Shown here: positions 16,451 through 25,425 of the stretch, one piece after another
Position numbering within the stretch: position 1 is the first letter of the stretch
How the letters are laid out: each line of letters starts with the position of its first letter
Assembly (NCBI RefSeq): GCF_019966515.1
Contig: NZ_JAIMIB010000001.1
Location: 186,001 to 250,000 of the forward strand
From: Roseovarius aestuarii
GTDB lineage: Bacteria; Pseudomonadota; Alphaproteobacteria; Rhodobacterales; Rhodobacteraceae
DNA length: 64,000 nucleotides
Direction of reading: 5' to 3'
Made by a program: the position numbers and the translations under genes
The notes under the pieces: model-generated
What the model was told of the DNA's origin: nothing
Database searches by the model: none
The model's input: the letters and a program-made list of their open reading frames with translations, nothing else

Positions 16451-17827
16451 ATGACCCGATTGAATGATTTCGAAACCATACGGCAGTGGGACAACGCCAA
16501 TTTCGTCCATCCCTGGGAAGGGATGGGCGAGATCGGCAACAATCGCCGTACCTTCACCGAAGCTGCGAGCGGGATTCATATTACCACCGAAACCGGCAAG
16601 CGCCTGATCGACGGACCGGCCGGAATGTGGTGCGTACAGGTTGGATACGGGAACACGGAAATCGCCGATGCCATGGCCGAACAGGCCCGAGACATGGCGT
16701 ATTTTTCGCCCTTCAGTAACACAAATTCCGCACCCGCGCGCCTTGCCCACGAAGTTGCCCGTCGCACACCCGGCGATCTTAACCGCGTGTTTTTTACTAC
16801 CGGCGGATCAACTGCCGTCGATACGGCCGTCAGGTTCGTTCAGTTCCGAAACAACGTGCTGGGAAAACCGGAAAAGAAAGTCATCATCTCGCGGCAGAAA
16901 GCCTATCACGGGTCCACCTATCTGGCCGCCAGCGTCAGCGGCAAAGAACGCGACAAGGGCTGGCTTGATCAGGCGCAAGAGCTTGCGTATTTCCTGCCGA
17001 ACGTGAACTCGCATATCCGCCCCGACGGCATGAGTATCGCGGATTTCCTCGATGAAAAAATCGCCGATCTGGAAAACGCGATCCATGATATTGGCGCCAA
17101 CAAGGTTGCCGCTTTCATTGCCGAGCCGCTTCTGGCGTCGGGCGGTGTGATCGTGCCGCCCGAGGGCTATCACAAGCGCTGTCTTGAGGTCTGTCGCAAG
17201 CATGACGTTCTCTACATCTCGGACGAGGTGGTCACCGGCTGGGGGCGTTTGGGTCACTGGTTCGCCTCGGAAGAGGTATTTGACATCGTGCCAGACATAA
17301 TCACCACGGCGAAGGGGTTGACCTCGGGCTATGTGCCGATGGGGGCCTGCATCATCTCAGATGCACTGATCGACAGCATCTCGGGCGACAATTCCCAAGG
17401 TGCGACATTCTCGAACGGTTTTACCTATTCCGGCCATCCGGTATCTGCCGCAGCGGCGTTGAAGAACATCGAGATTTTCGAGCGTGATGGAATTTTGGAC
17501 CATGTACGATCCGTCGCGCCACTGTTTCAGGAGCGGCTTGACGCTTTGCGCGACCACCCGATCGTAAGCGACACACGCGGCATGGGGCTGGTGGGCTGCG
17601 TTGAATGTTCGATCGACGGCAGTGTGAAAAATGGTCTTGAGCAAGACCGGGCCATTGGCGCGCGAATAGATCATCATTGCCAGGATATGGGCCTGCTGCT
17701 TCGGCCGCTTATCAACATGTGCGTATTCTCGCCACCGCTGATCATCTCGGAGGATCAGATCAACCAGATGTTTGATATCATGGAGAAAGGGATCGCGTTA
17801 GCCGCGGCGGAAATCCAAGCAGGTTAA
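16451..17827 (+). CDS. Class III (omega-amino) aminotransferase
   Basis: A 458-residue PLP enzyme. Landmarks are TTGGSTAVDTAVR (phosphate-binding region), AYHGSTYLA, the Asp that pairs with the PLP pyridine in LYISDEVVTGWGR, and the Schiff-base Lys in TTAKGLTSGYVPMG. This group transfers terminal amino groups from omega-amino acids, diamines or taurine to pyruvate or a keto acid. AAGGAAAG upstream supports the start. It is the last gene of the operon and would act on a primary amine left after N-demethylation. The exact donor cannot be read from the sequence. Confidence 0.9.
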   Translation: MTRLNDFETIRQWDNANFVHPWEGMGEIGNNRRTFTEAASGIHITTETGKRLIDGPAGMWCVQVGYGNTEIADAMAEQARDMAYFSPFSNTNSAPARLAHEVARRTPGDLNRVFFTTGGSTAVDTAVRFVQFRNNVLGKPEKKVIISRQKAYHGSTYLAASVSGKERDKGWLDQAQELAYFLPNVNSHIRPDGMSIADFLDEKIADLENAIHDIGANKVAAFIAEPLLASGGVIVPPEGYHKRCLEVCRKHDVLYISDEVVTGWGRLGHWFASEEVFDIVPDIITTAKGLTSGYVPMGACIISDALIDSISGDNSQGATFSNGFTYSGHPVSAAAALKNIEIFERDGILDHVRSVAPLFQERLDALRDHPIVSDTRGMGLVGCVECSIDGSVKNGLEQDRAIGARIDHHCQDMGLLLRPLINMCVFSPPLIISEDQINQMFDIMEKGIALAAAEIQAG

Positions 17828-17883
17828 GGTTTAGACAGTATCGAGCTCAGCTAATTGGCCCGAGCTTGCCGTTCGACTTTGTA

Positions 17884-17903
17884 GTCTGGAGTGGAATCCA
17901 GAC
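17884..17903. terminator. Hairpin between convergent genes
   Basis: GTCTGGA and TCCAGAC pair around the loop GTGGAA. It lies in the 118-base gap between the aminotransferase and the ClC gene, which converge. There is no T-run on either side, so it is at best a weak or Rho-assisted terminator. Confidence 0.3.
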
Positions 17904-17945
17904 CGCAGGCCGCCGAAAATCGTTTCCAGTTTTCTCACCATCGCT

Positions 17946-19634
17946 CTAACTATGTTCTTCCTCAGATACCGCTGCCAGCGCCCGGTTATAGGCCTTCAGG
18001 GCGTCGACATGAAAAAGCGCGCCCCATAGCTCTGGTGGCTGGTCTTCCCCGCCCAGCGTGACAACCGGGATGAAGCGTGCTCCGGAGCGGTCAAAGATCG
18101 GCATCGCCGCCTCAAGTGTCGCGTTACCGTCAATATAAACGCCATCCTCAATCATCTCCCAGCATTCTTCTTCCGGGGCGGCCTTGGGGTCGCCGGATTT
18201 ACGCATCAATTTAGCAACACGGAACATGGCAAGCAAATAGGTCTGCGGACCAGCGGCAAGCCGGATCTTGCGGCGGTCGAGCTGCGTCAGGAAGAAAGAG
18301 CGCCGCACCAGCCGCGATCCTAACGCAGTAGACATCGACACGGCCACCATCACCGCAAGGCCGGTTTGCCAGTCCCCTGTCAGCTCAAAAACGATAAGCG
18401 TCGTGGAAATCGGCGCGCCCAGAACGGCGGCGGCCACCGCCCCCATCCCTGCCAGCGCGTAAAGCGTGTGCGACCCAGACACTTCGGGAAAGATCGCGGT
18501 TGCGATCCAGCCAAAGGCCAGCCCGGTCAGCGCCCCCACCATCAGCGATGGCGAAAAGATACCGCCCCCCATACGCCCGCCAAAGGTTACAGCAACGGCG
18601 ACAACCTTGAGCACGGCAAACACGACCGCTTCGTGCAGCAGCAATTCACCGGACAGGGCGGCGGTGGTGGTCTCGTAGCCGACACCGATGATGTGCGGAA
18701 ACCAAATCGCAAGCCCCCCTAGCAACGCCCCGGCAACCGCCGGGCGTAACCATCGCGGCAGATTGATGCGACGCTGGACATGGGTGGCAAAATCCTCTGC
18801 GAAGAAGACCGCATGCATCAGCGCCGTTGCCACCAACCCGCAGATCAGTCCGAGAATCAGAAAGGCGGGCAGTTCGACATAGAATTCCAGCATGCCGGAT
18901 TGCAGCAAGTTAAACTCGGTGATGTCGCCAAATTCCAGCCGGTTGATCACCGTCCCCGCGACCGACGCAATCACGATGGGCGCAAAGGCGTGCAGCGCAA
19001 AATGCCGCAGCACCACCTCAAGCGCAAAAAGTGCGCCGGCGATCGGCGCGTTGAACGAGGCCGAAACCGCCGCAGCAACAGCACAGCCCAGAAGGTCCCG
19101 CCCGGTGATGCCATTGGCATTGATCCGATTGCTGACCCAGCTCGAGATGATCCCCGCCATATGCACCACCGGCCCCTCGCGTCCCGACGACCCGCCCATG
19201 CCCAGCGTGATGAGCGACGCCGCAACCGAGGCCAGCCCTGCCCTTTTCTCGACCCGGCCTTCGTTGAGCGCGGCGCCTTCGATCACGTCGGCAACCGATC
19301 GCGCCCGCGCATCGGGAGTGAAATGATGCAGGATCAGACCCACGGCCAGCCCGCCGATGATCGGCACAATCAGCACCCAGTACCATGGCAGCGTCGCGGC
19401 ATAGCTATGGATACGGGCCATATCCTCGGCACCATAGGCCAGATATTGCAGCGCATTGATGGCCTTGCGAAAGAAAAGTGCGGCGAAACCGGCGGCAATT
19501 CCGATGATCAGCGCGATGATCCAGAACTGAAACTGGCTTGGCCCCCGGGTCAGCAGCACCTGCCAGACCTTGCGGGCGGACTGCGCCGCCGCGCGGCGCT
19601 TTTCCGCCCAGATCGACTTTTCGGGTTCCAACAT
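17946..19634 (-). CDS. ClC-family chloride channel/antiporter with CBS domain
   Basis: A 562-residue polytopic membrane protein. The gating motif GGSSGREGPVVH contains the ClC glutamate, and GGRMGGGIFSPSLMVGA matches the second conserved anion-pathway segment (GxFxP). About ten hydrophobic helices are seen between residues 30 and 420. The C-terminal 90 residues (IDGNATLEAAMPIFDRSGAR) look like a CBS sensor domain. It should move chloride or another anion, as a channel or as a chloride/proton exchanger. ATG 19634 has AGGAAAG about eight bases upstream; a start at 19730 would overlap the divergent gene's start. It is divergent from the D-lactate dehydrogenase-like gene. Confidence 0.9.
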   Translation of the reverse strand: MLEPEKSIWAEKRRAAAQSARKVWQVLLTRGPSQFQFWIIALIIGIAAGFAALFFRKAINALQYLAYGAEDMARIHSYAATLPWYWVLIVPIIGGLAVGLILHHFTPDARARSVADVIEGAALNEGRVEKRAGLASVAASLITLGMGGSSGREGPVVHMAGIISSWVSNRINANGITGRDLLGCAVAAAVSASFNAPIAGALFALEVVLRHFALHAFAPIVIASVAGTVINRLEFGDITEFNLLQSGMLEFYVELPAFLILGLICGLVATALMHAVFFAEDFATHVQRRINLPRWLRPAVAGALLGGLAIWFPHIIGVGYETTTAALSGELLLHEAVVFAVLKVVAVAVTFGGRMGGGIFSPSLMVGALTGLAFGWIATAIFPEVSGSHTLYALAGMGAVAAAVLGAPISTTLIVFELTGDWQTGLAVMVAVSMSTALGSRLVRRSFFLTQLDRRKIRLAAGPQTYLLAMFRVAKLMRKSGDPKAAPEEECWEMIEDGVYIDGNATLEAAMPIFDRSGARFIPVVTLGGEDQPPELWGALFHVDALKAYNRALAAVSEEEHS

Positions 19635-19722
19635 TCGCCGTTTCTTTCCTGCCCTGCCGCTCTGCTTTCCCCGGCGCTGCAACTCGCCTAGAGTGTCCGG
19701 CAAGAAAACGAAAGGGCCACTA

Positions 19723-21099
19723 ATGGGCATTCAGACAGTCATTGCCGAGTTATCCACATTTCTAGGCCAACGGGTGTCATGCTCCAAGTCTGAACTGGAA
19801 TTACATGGGCAGAGTGAAACCCATTTCCCACTTATGCCACCCGATGCGGTCGCCTATCCCGAAAGCACCGAAGAAGTGGCGAAGATCGTGCAGGCCTGCG
19901 CCCGGCATCGCATCCCGGTGATCGGCTGGGGTGTTGGCACCTCGCTGGAAGCACAGGCACAGGCGCCGAAAGGGGGCATCTGTGTCGATTTCAGCCGCAT
20001 GAATAATATCCTTGAGGTGCGGCAGGCGGACATGGATGTGACGGTTCAGCCCGGCGTGACACGCGAAGCATTAAACGAGGATTTGCGCGCCACCGGCTTG
20101 TTTTTCCCGGTCGATCCCGGTGCCAACGCGACGCTCGGTGGCATGGCGGCCACCCGCGCCAGCGGCACCACGACAGTGCGCTACGGCTCGATGCGTCAGA
20201 ACGTGCTGGCGCTGGAGGTCGTAACTGCAAGCGGCGAAGTGATCCGTACCGGCAGCCGCGCACGCAAAACCTCCTCGGGCTACGATCTGACGGGGCTTTT
20301 TGTCGGCTCCGAGGGGACACTGGGCCTGATTACCGAACTGACGCTGCGCCTGCAGGGCCAACCCGAAGCCGTGGCAAGCGCGGTCTGCGCCTTTCCGAGC
20401 GTGGGAAATGCGGTTGCCGCAGTGATTGATACAATCCAGATGGGCATCCCGATGGCACGGATCGAGCTGGTCGATGTGGCCTCGGTCGAGGCGGTGAATG
20501 CTTATTCCGGTAGTGAATTGGATGCGGCACCGCATCTGTTGCTTGAATTTCACGGCTCTGACGCCGGCGTAGCGGAAAAGTCCGAAACCTTCGGCGCCAT
20601 CGCCGAAAGCCACGGTGGCGCCGGTTTTGAGTGGGCCACCAAGGCAGAAGACCGCAACGCGCTCTGGGCAATGCGGCACAACGCCTATCACGCCATCAAG
20701 GCATCACGACCAGGCGCGAAGGTGCTGGTGACAGATGTTTGCGTGCCCATTTCCAACCTCGCGCAGGTGATCGAGGAGACCTGCCTGGATCTGGAAAAAT
20801 CCGGCATCCACGGACCGATTGTTGGCCATGTGGGCGATGGGAATTTCCATACGTCCCTGATGTTTGACGACACCGACGCGACCCAGGTGTCAGCGGTCAA
20901 GGCGGCATCGAACCGGATGGTCGAACGCGCGCTCGCCTTTGGTGGCACAGTCACGGGCGAACATGGGGTGGGGTTGGGCAAGCTCAACTACATGGAACGC
21001 GAGCACGGGTCTGGCTGGGCAATGATGGGCGCGATAAAGCAAGCACTCGACCCCGAAAACATCATGAATCCGGGTAAGCTTGTGCCGCCGCGGAACTAA
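19723..21099 (+). CDS. FAD-linked oxidase, D-lactate dehydrogenase (cytochrome)/GlcD type
   Basis: A 458-residue flavoprotein. The N-terminal PCMH FAD-binding fold shows VIGWGVGTSLEAQ and PVDPGANATLGGMAATRASG, and the C-terminal substrate domain shows VGHVGDGNFHTSLMF and VTGEHGVGLGKL. Members oxidise D-lactate, glycolate or other 2-hydroxy acids and pass electrons to cytochrome c or quinone. The frame extends upstream, but ATG 19723 with AAAGGG at 19711 fits the family N-terminus. It is divergent from the ClC gene with 88 bases between starts. No glcE/glcF partner follows, which favours a single-subunit D-lactate dehydrogenase. Confidence 0.9.
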   Translation: MGIQTVIAELSTFLGQRVSCSKSELELHGQSETHFPLMPPDAVAYPESTEEVAKIVQACARHRIPVIGWGVGTSLEAQAQAPKGGICVDFSRMNNILEVRQADMDVTVQPGVTREALNEDLRATGLFFPVDPGANATLGGMAATRASGTTTVRYGSMRQNVLALEVVTASGEVIRTGSRARKTSSGYDLTGLFVGSEGTLGLITELTLRLQGQPEAVASAVCAFPSVGNAVAAVIDTIQMGIPMARIELVDVASVEAVNAYSGSELDAAPHLLLEFHGSDAGVAEKSETFGAIAESHGGAGFEWATKAEDRNALWAMRHNAYHAIKASRPGAKVLVTDVCVPISNLAQVIEETCLDLEKSGIHGPIVGHVGDGNFHTSLMFDDTDATQVSAVKAASNRMVERALAFGGTVTGEHGVGLGKLNYMEREHGSGWAMMGAIKQALDPENIMNPGKLVPPRN

Positions 21100-21149
21100 A
21101 ACTCCGCAACGGCAATCCTGATCGAGAATGACGTGTGAAAAGTGCTAAA

Positions 21150-21473
21150 TCAGCACTTTCCGAATTTGCCACCGGTGCAGATATCGTCAGATACGACAAA
21201 TCCCAGCGGTTCCACGATCTCGCTTTTGCTTCTGCTCACGGTGCCGCCGTCACGCTGGCCCGAACGACTATCGCGTCCACTGCCCTCGCCTCCGCCTGAT
21301 GCACCCGGTCCACCCGAGTCGCCACCGCCAGAGTTTCCGCCACCACCGCCGGAATTACCGCCGCCAGAAGCCGAAGCCTGAGCCTCGGTAACCCAAATCG
21401 CGAAAACCGCAACTATTGCAATTGTGAAGATCGATCGCGCGCAAAACAGCGCGTCTTTTCTTGAGAAAAGCAT
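21150..21473 (-). CDS. Small secreted Gly/Ser-rich protein
   Basis: A 107-residue frame with an N-terminal signal (ARSIFTIAIVAVFAIWVTEA, then QASA) and a mature part dominated by a Gly-Gly-Asn-Ser low-complexity stretch (about residues 35-75). The tail contains two cysteines (DICTGGKFGKC). No family is recognised. GGGG about nine bases before ATG 21473 is a plausible ribosome-binding site; a TTG at 21488 would lengthen it by five residues. The repetitive composition means it could be a chance frame, but signal peptide plus cysteine tail argue for a real small exported protein. Confidence 0.45.
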   Translation of the reverse strand: MLFSRKDALFCARSIFTIAIVAVFAIWVTEAQASASGGGNSGGGGGNSGGGDSGGPGASGGGEGSGRDSRSGQRDGGTVSRSKSEIVEPLGFVVSDDICTGGKFGKC

Positions 21474-21641
21474 TACTAAGTACCCCAACCAATGGTTTCC
21501 AGTTTTTTCCGGATATCACAGATTGGGGCGACATCAAGACAAATTCATGGTGCACAACGCACAATTTCGTCACATTTGGATTGTGCCTCTGATCACAGCA
21601 CAACCCTCGAAATTCATGTATTTATCATGTTTAACAATGTG

Positions 21642-23291
21642 TTACACTCTCAACAGCGCCTTTGCCGCGCTGCGAGCTTGTGGCGTAATTGTGTCACCCG
21701 AGAGCATACGCGCGATTTCATCCACGCGATCGCCTGTTTCCAGATCGGTAACAGTAGACAGGGTTTCGTTTCCAATGGTTCGTTTTTCCACCCGCCAGTG
21801 ATGGGCGGCCAGCGCGGCCACTTGCGGCGAATGCGTGACCACTAGAACCTGGCCCTGTTCTGCCAGCTGGCTCAGCCGCCGACCGACTGCATCGGCTGTG
21901 GCGCCGCCGACGCCACGATCGATTTCGTCAAAGATCAGCGTCAGCCCGCTATCTCCACCGGTCAGGCACACCTTTAGCGCCAGCAGAAAGCGGCTAAGCT
22001 CGCCGCCAGAAGCGATACGCGCAAGGGGCCCCGACGGCGCACCTGGGTTGGTGGCGACGGCAAAACTCACATCATCGCACCCGGCTGGGCCCGGTTCGGC
22101 GTTAGTTATGACGGTTTCAAAAACCGCTCGATCCATTTTCAACGGCGCAAGTTCGGCCATGACCTGCTTGTCGAGGTGTTTTGAGGCTTTATGTCGGGCG
22201 TCACTCAACGTCTTTGCCGCGGCATCATAGCTTTTCTGCGCTTCGGCCAAATCCCGGCTCAGGGCTTCGATATCCGCATCGCCTTGCTCCAGCGCCGAAA
22301 CTTTGCGCCGCAGCGTATCGGCAAAACCGCCCAGATCATCGGGCGCGACGTCGTGTTTGCGCGCCAGGGCGCGTATCGCGAACAACCGCTCTTCGGTCTG
22401 TTCCAGCTCCAGCGGATTGAAAGACAGCGCCTCAAGGCAGCGGGTGACCCCCATCGAGGCGTCATCCAGTTCGACCAGCGCGCGACCAAGGGCAGCGATG
22501 GGCTCATCCAACTGGCCTTCTGCCTTGTCCGCAGCCCCTTCAAGCCAGCGTAGCGCGTCGCCAGCGCGACCTTCGGCGCCCTCACCGCCCAAAGCCTGCG
22601 CGGCCTTGGCGATATCCTCGCGAATACGTTCCGCCCCCTGCATAAGACGGCGCCGTGTATCCAACTCGGCTTCTTCACCGGGCTGCGGGTCAAGCGCATC
22701 CAACTCGGAAACCGCATGGCGTAAAAAATCTTCTTCGGCGCGCACCTTTTCCAGCGCACCCTGCGCCTTTTTCAGAGCGTCATGTTGATCTGATACCTTG
22801 CGCCAGGCATGGCGCACCTTGTCTCGCGCGCTGCCAAGATTGCCGAACGTGTCCAGCAACATCCGGTGACCACTCGGGTTCAGCAGGCCGCGATCATCAT
22901 GTTGCCCGTGCAGTTCGACCAATGTTTCAGACAAGCGGCGCAACACCTCACCCGAGCAACGCCGGTCATTGACCCAGGCTGTTTTTCGGCCCTCGCTGGT
23001 ATTGATGCGGCGCAGGATCAGATCGTCCTCTTCCGGCAACCCCGCCTCGCGCAGGACCGCGCGCGCCGGATGATCGGGACCGAGCTCGAACACCGCCTGC
23101 ACCTCACCCTGGTCCGCACCTGCACGCACCAGTTCGGCCCGGCCACGCCAACCCAGAACAAACCCCAGCGAATCCAGCAGGATCGATTTGCCCGCACCCG
23201 TTTCCCCGGTCAGCACGTTGAGACCGGGCCGGAACGCCAGTTCCAGCCGGTCAATAATCAGCATATCTCGGATATCGAGAGACCTAAGCAC
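21642..23291 (-). CDS. recN: DNA repair protein RecN
   Basis: A 549-residue SMC-like ATPase. It begins MLRSLDIRDMLIIDRLELAF and has Walker A GETGAGKS near residue 30. The middle (about 160-360) is a charged coiled coil. The C-terminal half has LARIASGGELSRFLLALKV (signature) and LIFDEIDRGVGG (Walker B). RecN acts early in recombinational repair of double-strand breaks. It is the last gene of the ftsZ-lpxC-bamD-recN series; bamD ends 21 bases upstream. LexA control is common for recN, but I did not identify an SOS box. Confidence 0.95.
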   Translation of the reverse strand: MLRSLDIRDMLIIDRLELAFRPGLNVLTGETGAGKSILLDSLGFVLGWRGRAELVRAGADQGEVQAVFELGPDHPARAVLREAGLPEEDDLILRRINTSEGRKTAWVNDRRCSGEVLRRLSETLVELHGQHDDRGLLNPSGHRMLLDTFGNLGSARDKVRHAWRKVSDQHDALKKAQGALEKVRAEEDFLRHAVSELDALDPQPGEEAELDTRRRLMQGAERIREDIAKAAQALGGEGAEGRAGDALRWLEGAADKAEGQLDEPIAALGRALVELDDASMGVTRCLEALSFNPLELEQTEERLFAIRALARKHDVAPDDLGGFADTLRRKVSALEQGDADIEALSRDLAEAQKSYDAAAKTLSDARHKASKHLDKQVMAELAPLKMDRAVFETVITNAEPGPAGCDDVSFAVATNPGAPSGPLARIASGGELSRFLLALKVCLTGGDSGLTLIFDEIDRGVGGATADAVGRRLSQLAEQGQVLVVTHSPQVAALAAHHWRVEKRTIGNETLSTVTDLETGDRVDEIARMLSGDTITPQARSAAKALLRV

Positions 23292-23312
23292 CCTGCCCCC
23301 TTCAGGCGCGGA

Positions 23313-24164
23313 TCACAGCCACCTGCCCTGGATCATCTGCCGATAGACCTGACGCAGCCAGCTGTCTCCCGCGGCTTCGAGTTCGAGGCCGCGACCCGTC
23401 AGCAGCTTGTAGCTGTCCTCGTACCACTTGGTGGAGCGAAAGTTATGGCCAAGTATAGCGCCGGCGGTCTGTGCCTCATTGTTCAGGCCCAGCGACAGAT
23501 ACGCCTCGACCAGACGATGCAGTGCTTCGGGAGTGTGGGTGGTGGTCTGGAAATCCTCGACCACGACGCGGAACCGGTTGATCGCAGCCCCAAAGTGATC
23601 GCGGCGCAGGTAATAGCGGCCAATCTCCATTTCCTTCGAAGCCAGATGATCGAAGGCCAAGTCGAACTTCAACACCGCAGAACTGGCATATTCACTATCC
23701 GGGTAGCGTTCGATCACTTCGCGTAACGCTTGCAGCGCCTGAAAGGTCAGGCCCTGATCGCGGCCAACCTCATCAATTTGGTCGTAATAGGAAAGCGCCA
23801 GAAGATACTGGGCATACGCAGCATCTTCGTCAGTGGGATAAAAGTCGATGAACCGCTGGGCGGCAGAGCGGCTGTTTTCATAGTCTTCGTCCTGGTGATA
23901 GGCAAAAGCCTGCATGATCACCGCACGCTTGGCCCATTCGGAATAAGGATAAAGGCGTTCGACCTCGGCGAAGTGCTTGGCAGCGGTATCCGCATCATTG
24001 CGCGCCAGATCATATTCGGCGCGTTCAAAAATCTGTTTGGCGGTGAAGTTCTCAAAATCGAGATCGCCGCGTTCGATCTTACCCCTGTTGCCGCTGCATC
24101 CTGCAACGGCAATTGCCAGGATCAACGCGCCAACCCACTGTGCCCGGTACTTGCGGACTGTCAT
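23313..24164 (-). CDS. bamD: Outer-membrane assembly lipoprotein BamD
   Basis: A 283-residue lipoprotein. The signal ends in the lipobox AVAGC with Cys23. The mature protein is built from TPR-like helices (FERAEYDLARNDADTAAKHF, then EVERLYPYSEWAKRA, QRFIDFYPTDEDAAYAQYLL), as in BamD/ComL. It is an essential part of the BAM complex that folds beta-barrel proteins into the outer membrane. Length and order (lpxC-bamD-recN) are those seen in Rhodobacterales. About 112 bases separate it from lpxC. Confidence 0.95.
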   Translation of the reverse strand: MTVRKYRAQWVGALILAIAVAGCSGNRGKIERGDLDFENFTAKQIFERAEYDLARNDADTAAKHFAEVERLYPYSEWAKRAVIMQAFAYHQDEDYENSRSAAQRFIDFYPTDEDAAYAQYLLALSYYDQIDEVGRDQGLTFQALQALREVIERYPDSEYASSAVLKFDLAFDHLASKEMEIGRYYLRRDHFGAAINRFRVVVEDFQTTTHTPEALHRLVEAYLSLGLNNEAQTAGAILGHNFRSTKWYEDSYKLLTGRGLELEAAGDSWLRQVYRQMIQGRWL

Positions 24165-24276
24165 ATAAGTAACTCACCTCTGTTGCACCCTGCCGGGTGT
24201 TACCCCAATCTTGGCAATGGTCCTAGCACAGAATTTTCTGGGGCAAAACGCCTTTGGTGCAATTCACCGACAAAGC

Positions 24277-25218
24277 TCAGGCAACCTCGGGAATTTCACC
24301 CCAATGCACGCCAGCGCCGGGCAGACGGGCGGCCATGTTCGGGTCACACTCGACCACCTCATAGGCGTTCTTATCCGCAAAAAGCGCGTGCAGCAGATTG
24401 TTGGTCAATGCGTGGCCAGCACGGAAACCCTGATAGTGACCCAGAATCGGCATGCCCGCGAGACCGAGATCGCCAAGCGCATCAAGCATCTTGTGGCGCA
24501 CCGCCTCGTCCCGATGGCGCAAACCGCCGGGGCTAAGGACGTTGTCACCATCGAACACGACGGCGTTTTCCAGCGTGCCACCAAGCGCCAGCCCGTTGGC
24601 CCGCATCTGATCGACATCAGCCTTGCGGCAGAAGGTGCGGCTGTTCGACAACTCGCGCACAAAGCTGCCATTCGCCATGTTCAGCGTCTTTTTCTGTTCA
24701 CCAATCGCGGCATCTTCGAACTCGATGTTGAATTCGATCAGCAATGTCTCGTGCGGGGATATCCGCGCAATCGCCTTACCCTTGCGCACCTCGACTGGCT
24801 TCAATACCCGAAGGGCCAGTACAGGGCTGTCCAGCCGTTTCAATCCTGTGCTCAGAAGGCCGCGCACGAAAACAGCCGAACTGCCGTCAAGGATCGGCAC
24901 CTCGGGTCCGTTCACCTCGACCACGGCATTGTGCACTCCACAGCCGACAAGCGCCGCCATTATGTGTTCTACGGTCGATACTGAAACGCCATCGCTATTC
25001 ACCAGCCGCGTGCAGAGCGGCGACTGGCGTACGTGGTTCCAAAGAGCGGGAATTTCATTTGAGGCATCCACCACATCCACACGGCGGAAAACCACACCGT
25101 GCGACGCCGGTGCGGGCAATACCGTCAGACGCACCGGTGTACCCGAATGCAAGCCGACGCCGTCAAAGGACAGTGGTGATTTGATCGTGTTCTGCAAGTC
25201 GTCCCTCAAGATCCCCAC
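24277..25218 (-). CDS. lpxC: UDP-3-O-acyl-N-acetylglucosamine deacetylase
   Basis: A 313-residue protein beginning MGILRDDLQNTIKSPLSFDG and VGLHSG. Zinc and catalytic residues are seen in VSTVEHIMAALVGCGVHN (first His), HKMLDALGDLGLAG (His and Asp) and NNLLHALFADKNAYE (catalytic His). LpxC catalyses the committed step of lipid A synthesis in the cytoplasm. It follows ftsZ after a strong terminator and about 200 bases, so it probably has its own promoter in 25,219-25,368. Confidence 0.96.
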   Translation of the reverse strand: MGILRDDLQNTIKSPLSFDGVGLHSGTPVRLTVLPAPASHGVVFRRVDVVDASNEIPALWNHVRQSPLCTRLVNSDGVSVSTVEHIMAALVGCGVHNAVVEVNGPEVPILDGSSAVFVRGLLSTGLKRLDSPVLALRVLKPVEVRKGKAIARISPHETLLIEFNIEFEDAAIGEQKKTLNMANGSFVRELSNSRTFCRKADVDQMRANGLALGGTLENAVVFDGDNVLSPGGLRHRDEAVRHKMLDALGDLGLAGMPILGHYQGFRAGHALTNNLLHALFADKNAYEVVECDPNMAARLPGAGVHWGEIPEVA

Positions 25219-25370
25219 GCGGAGAGTGACCCGCGTTATTGGATTAGGGGCTTAATGCTGCACCTGCGAATGGTAAACTCAAACTTTGCAACGGATTGAA
25301 ACATCACGTATCGCGGCGATGGCGGTTATTCGCCGAACAGGTTTTTATTCACCTCAAGGCATTGTTTTAA

Positions 25371-25398
25371 AAGAAAAAGGGCCGCCCTTTGGCAGCCC
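25371..25398 (-). terminator. Rho-independent terminator of ftsZ
   Basis: On the minus strand GGGCTGCC, loop AAAG, then GGCGGCCC form an 8-bp stem (one G-U pair), followed directly by TTTTTCTTTT. It begins about 28 bases after the ftsZ stop codon. This should end most transcripts of the ftsQAZ series before lpxC. Confidence 0.85.
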
Positions 25399-25425
25399 CA
25401 TTCCGAATTTCGAATTGACCTGATT

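Noticed and set aside
18780..19691. 303-residue plus-strand open frame within the ClC gene
   Set aside because: Antisense to transmembrane helices of the ClC protein; highly basic nonsense composition.
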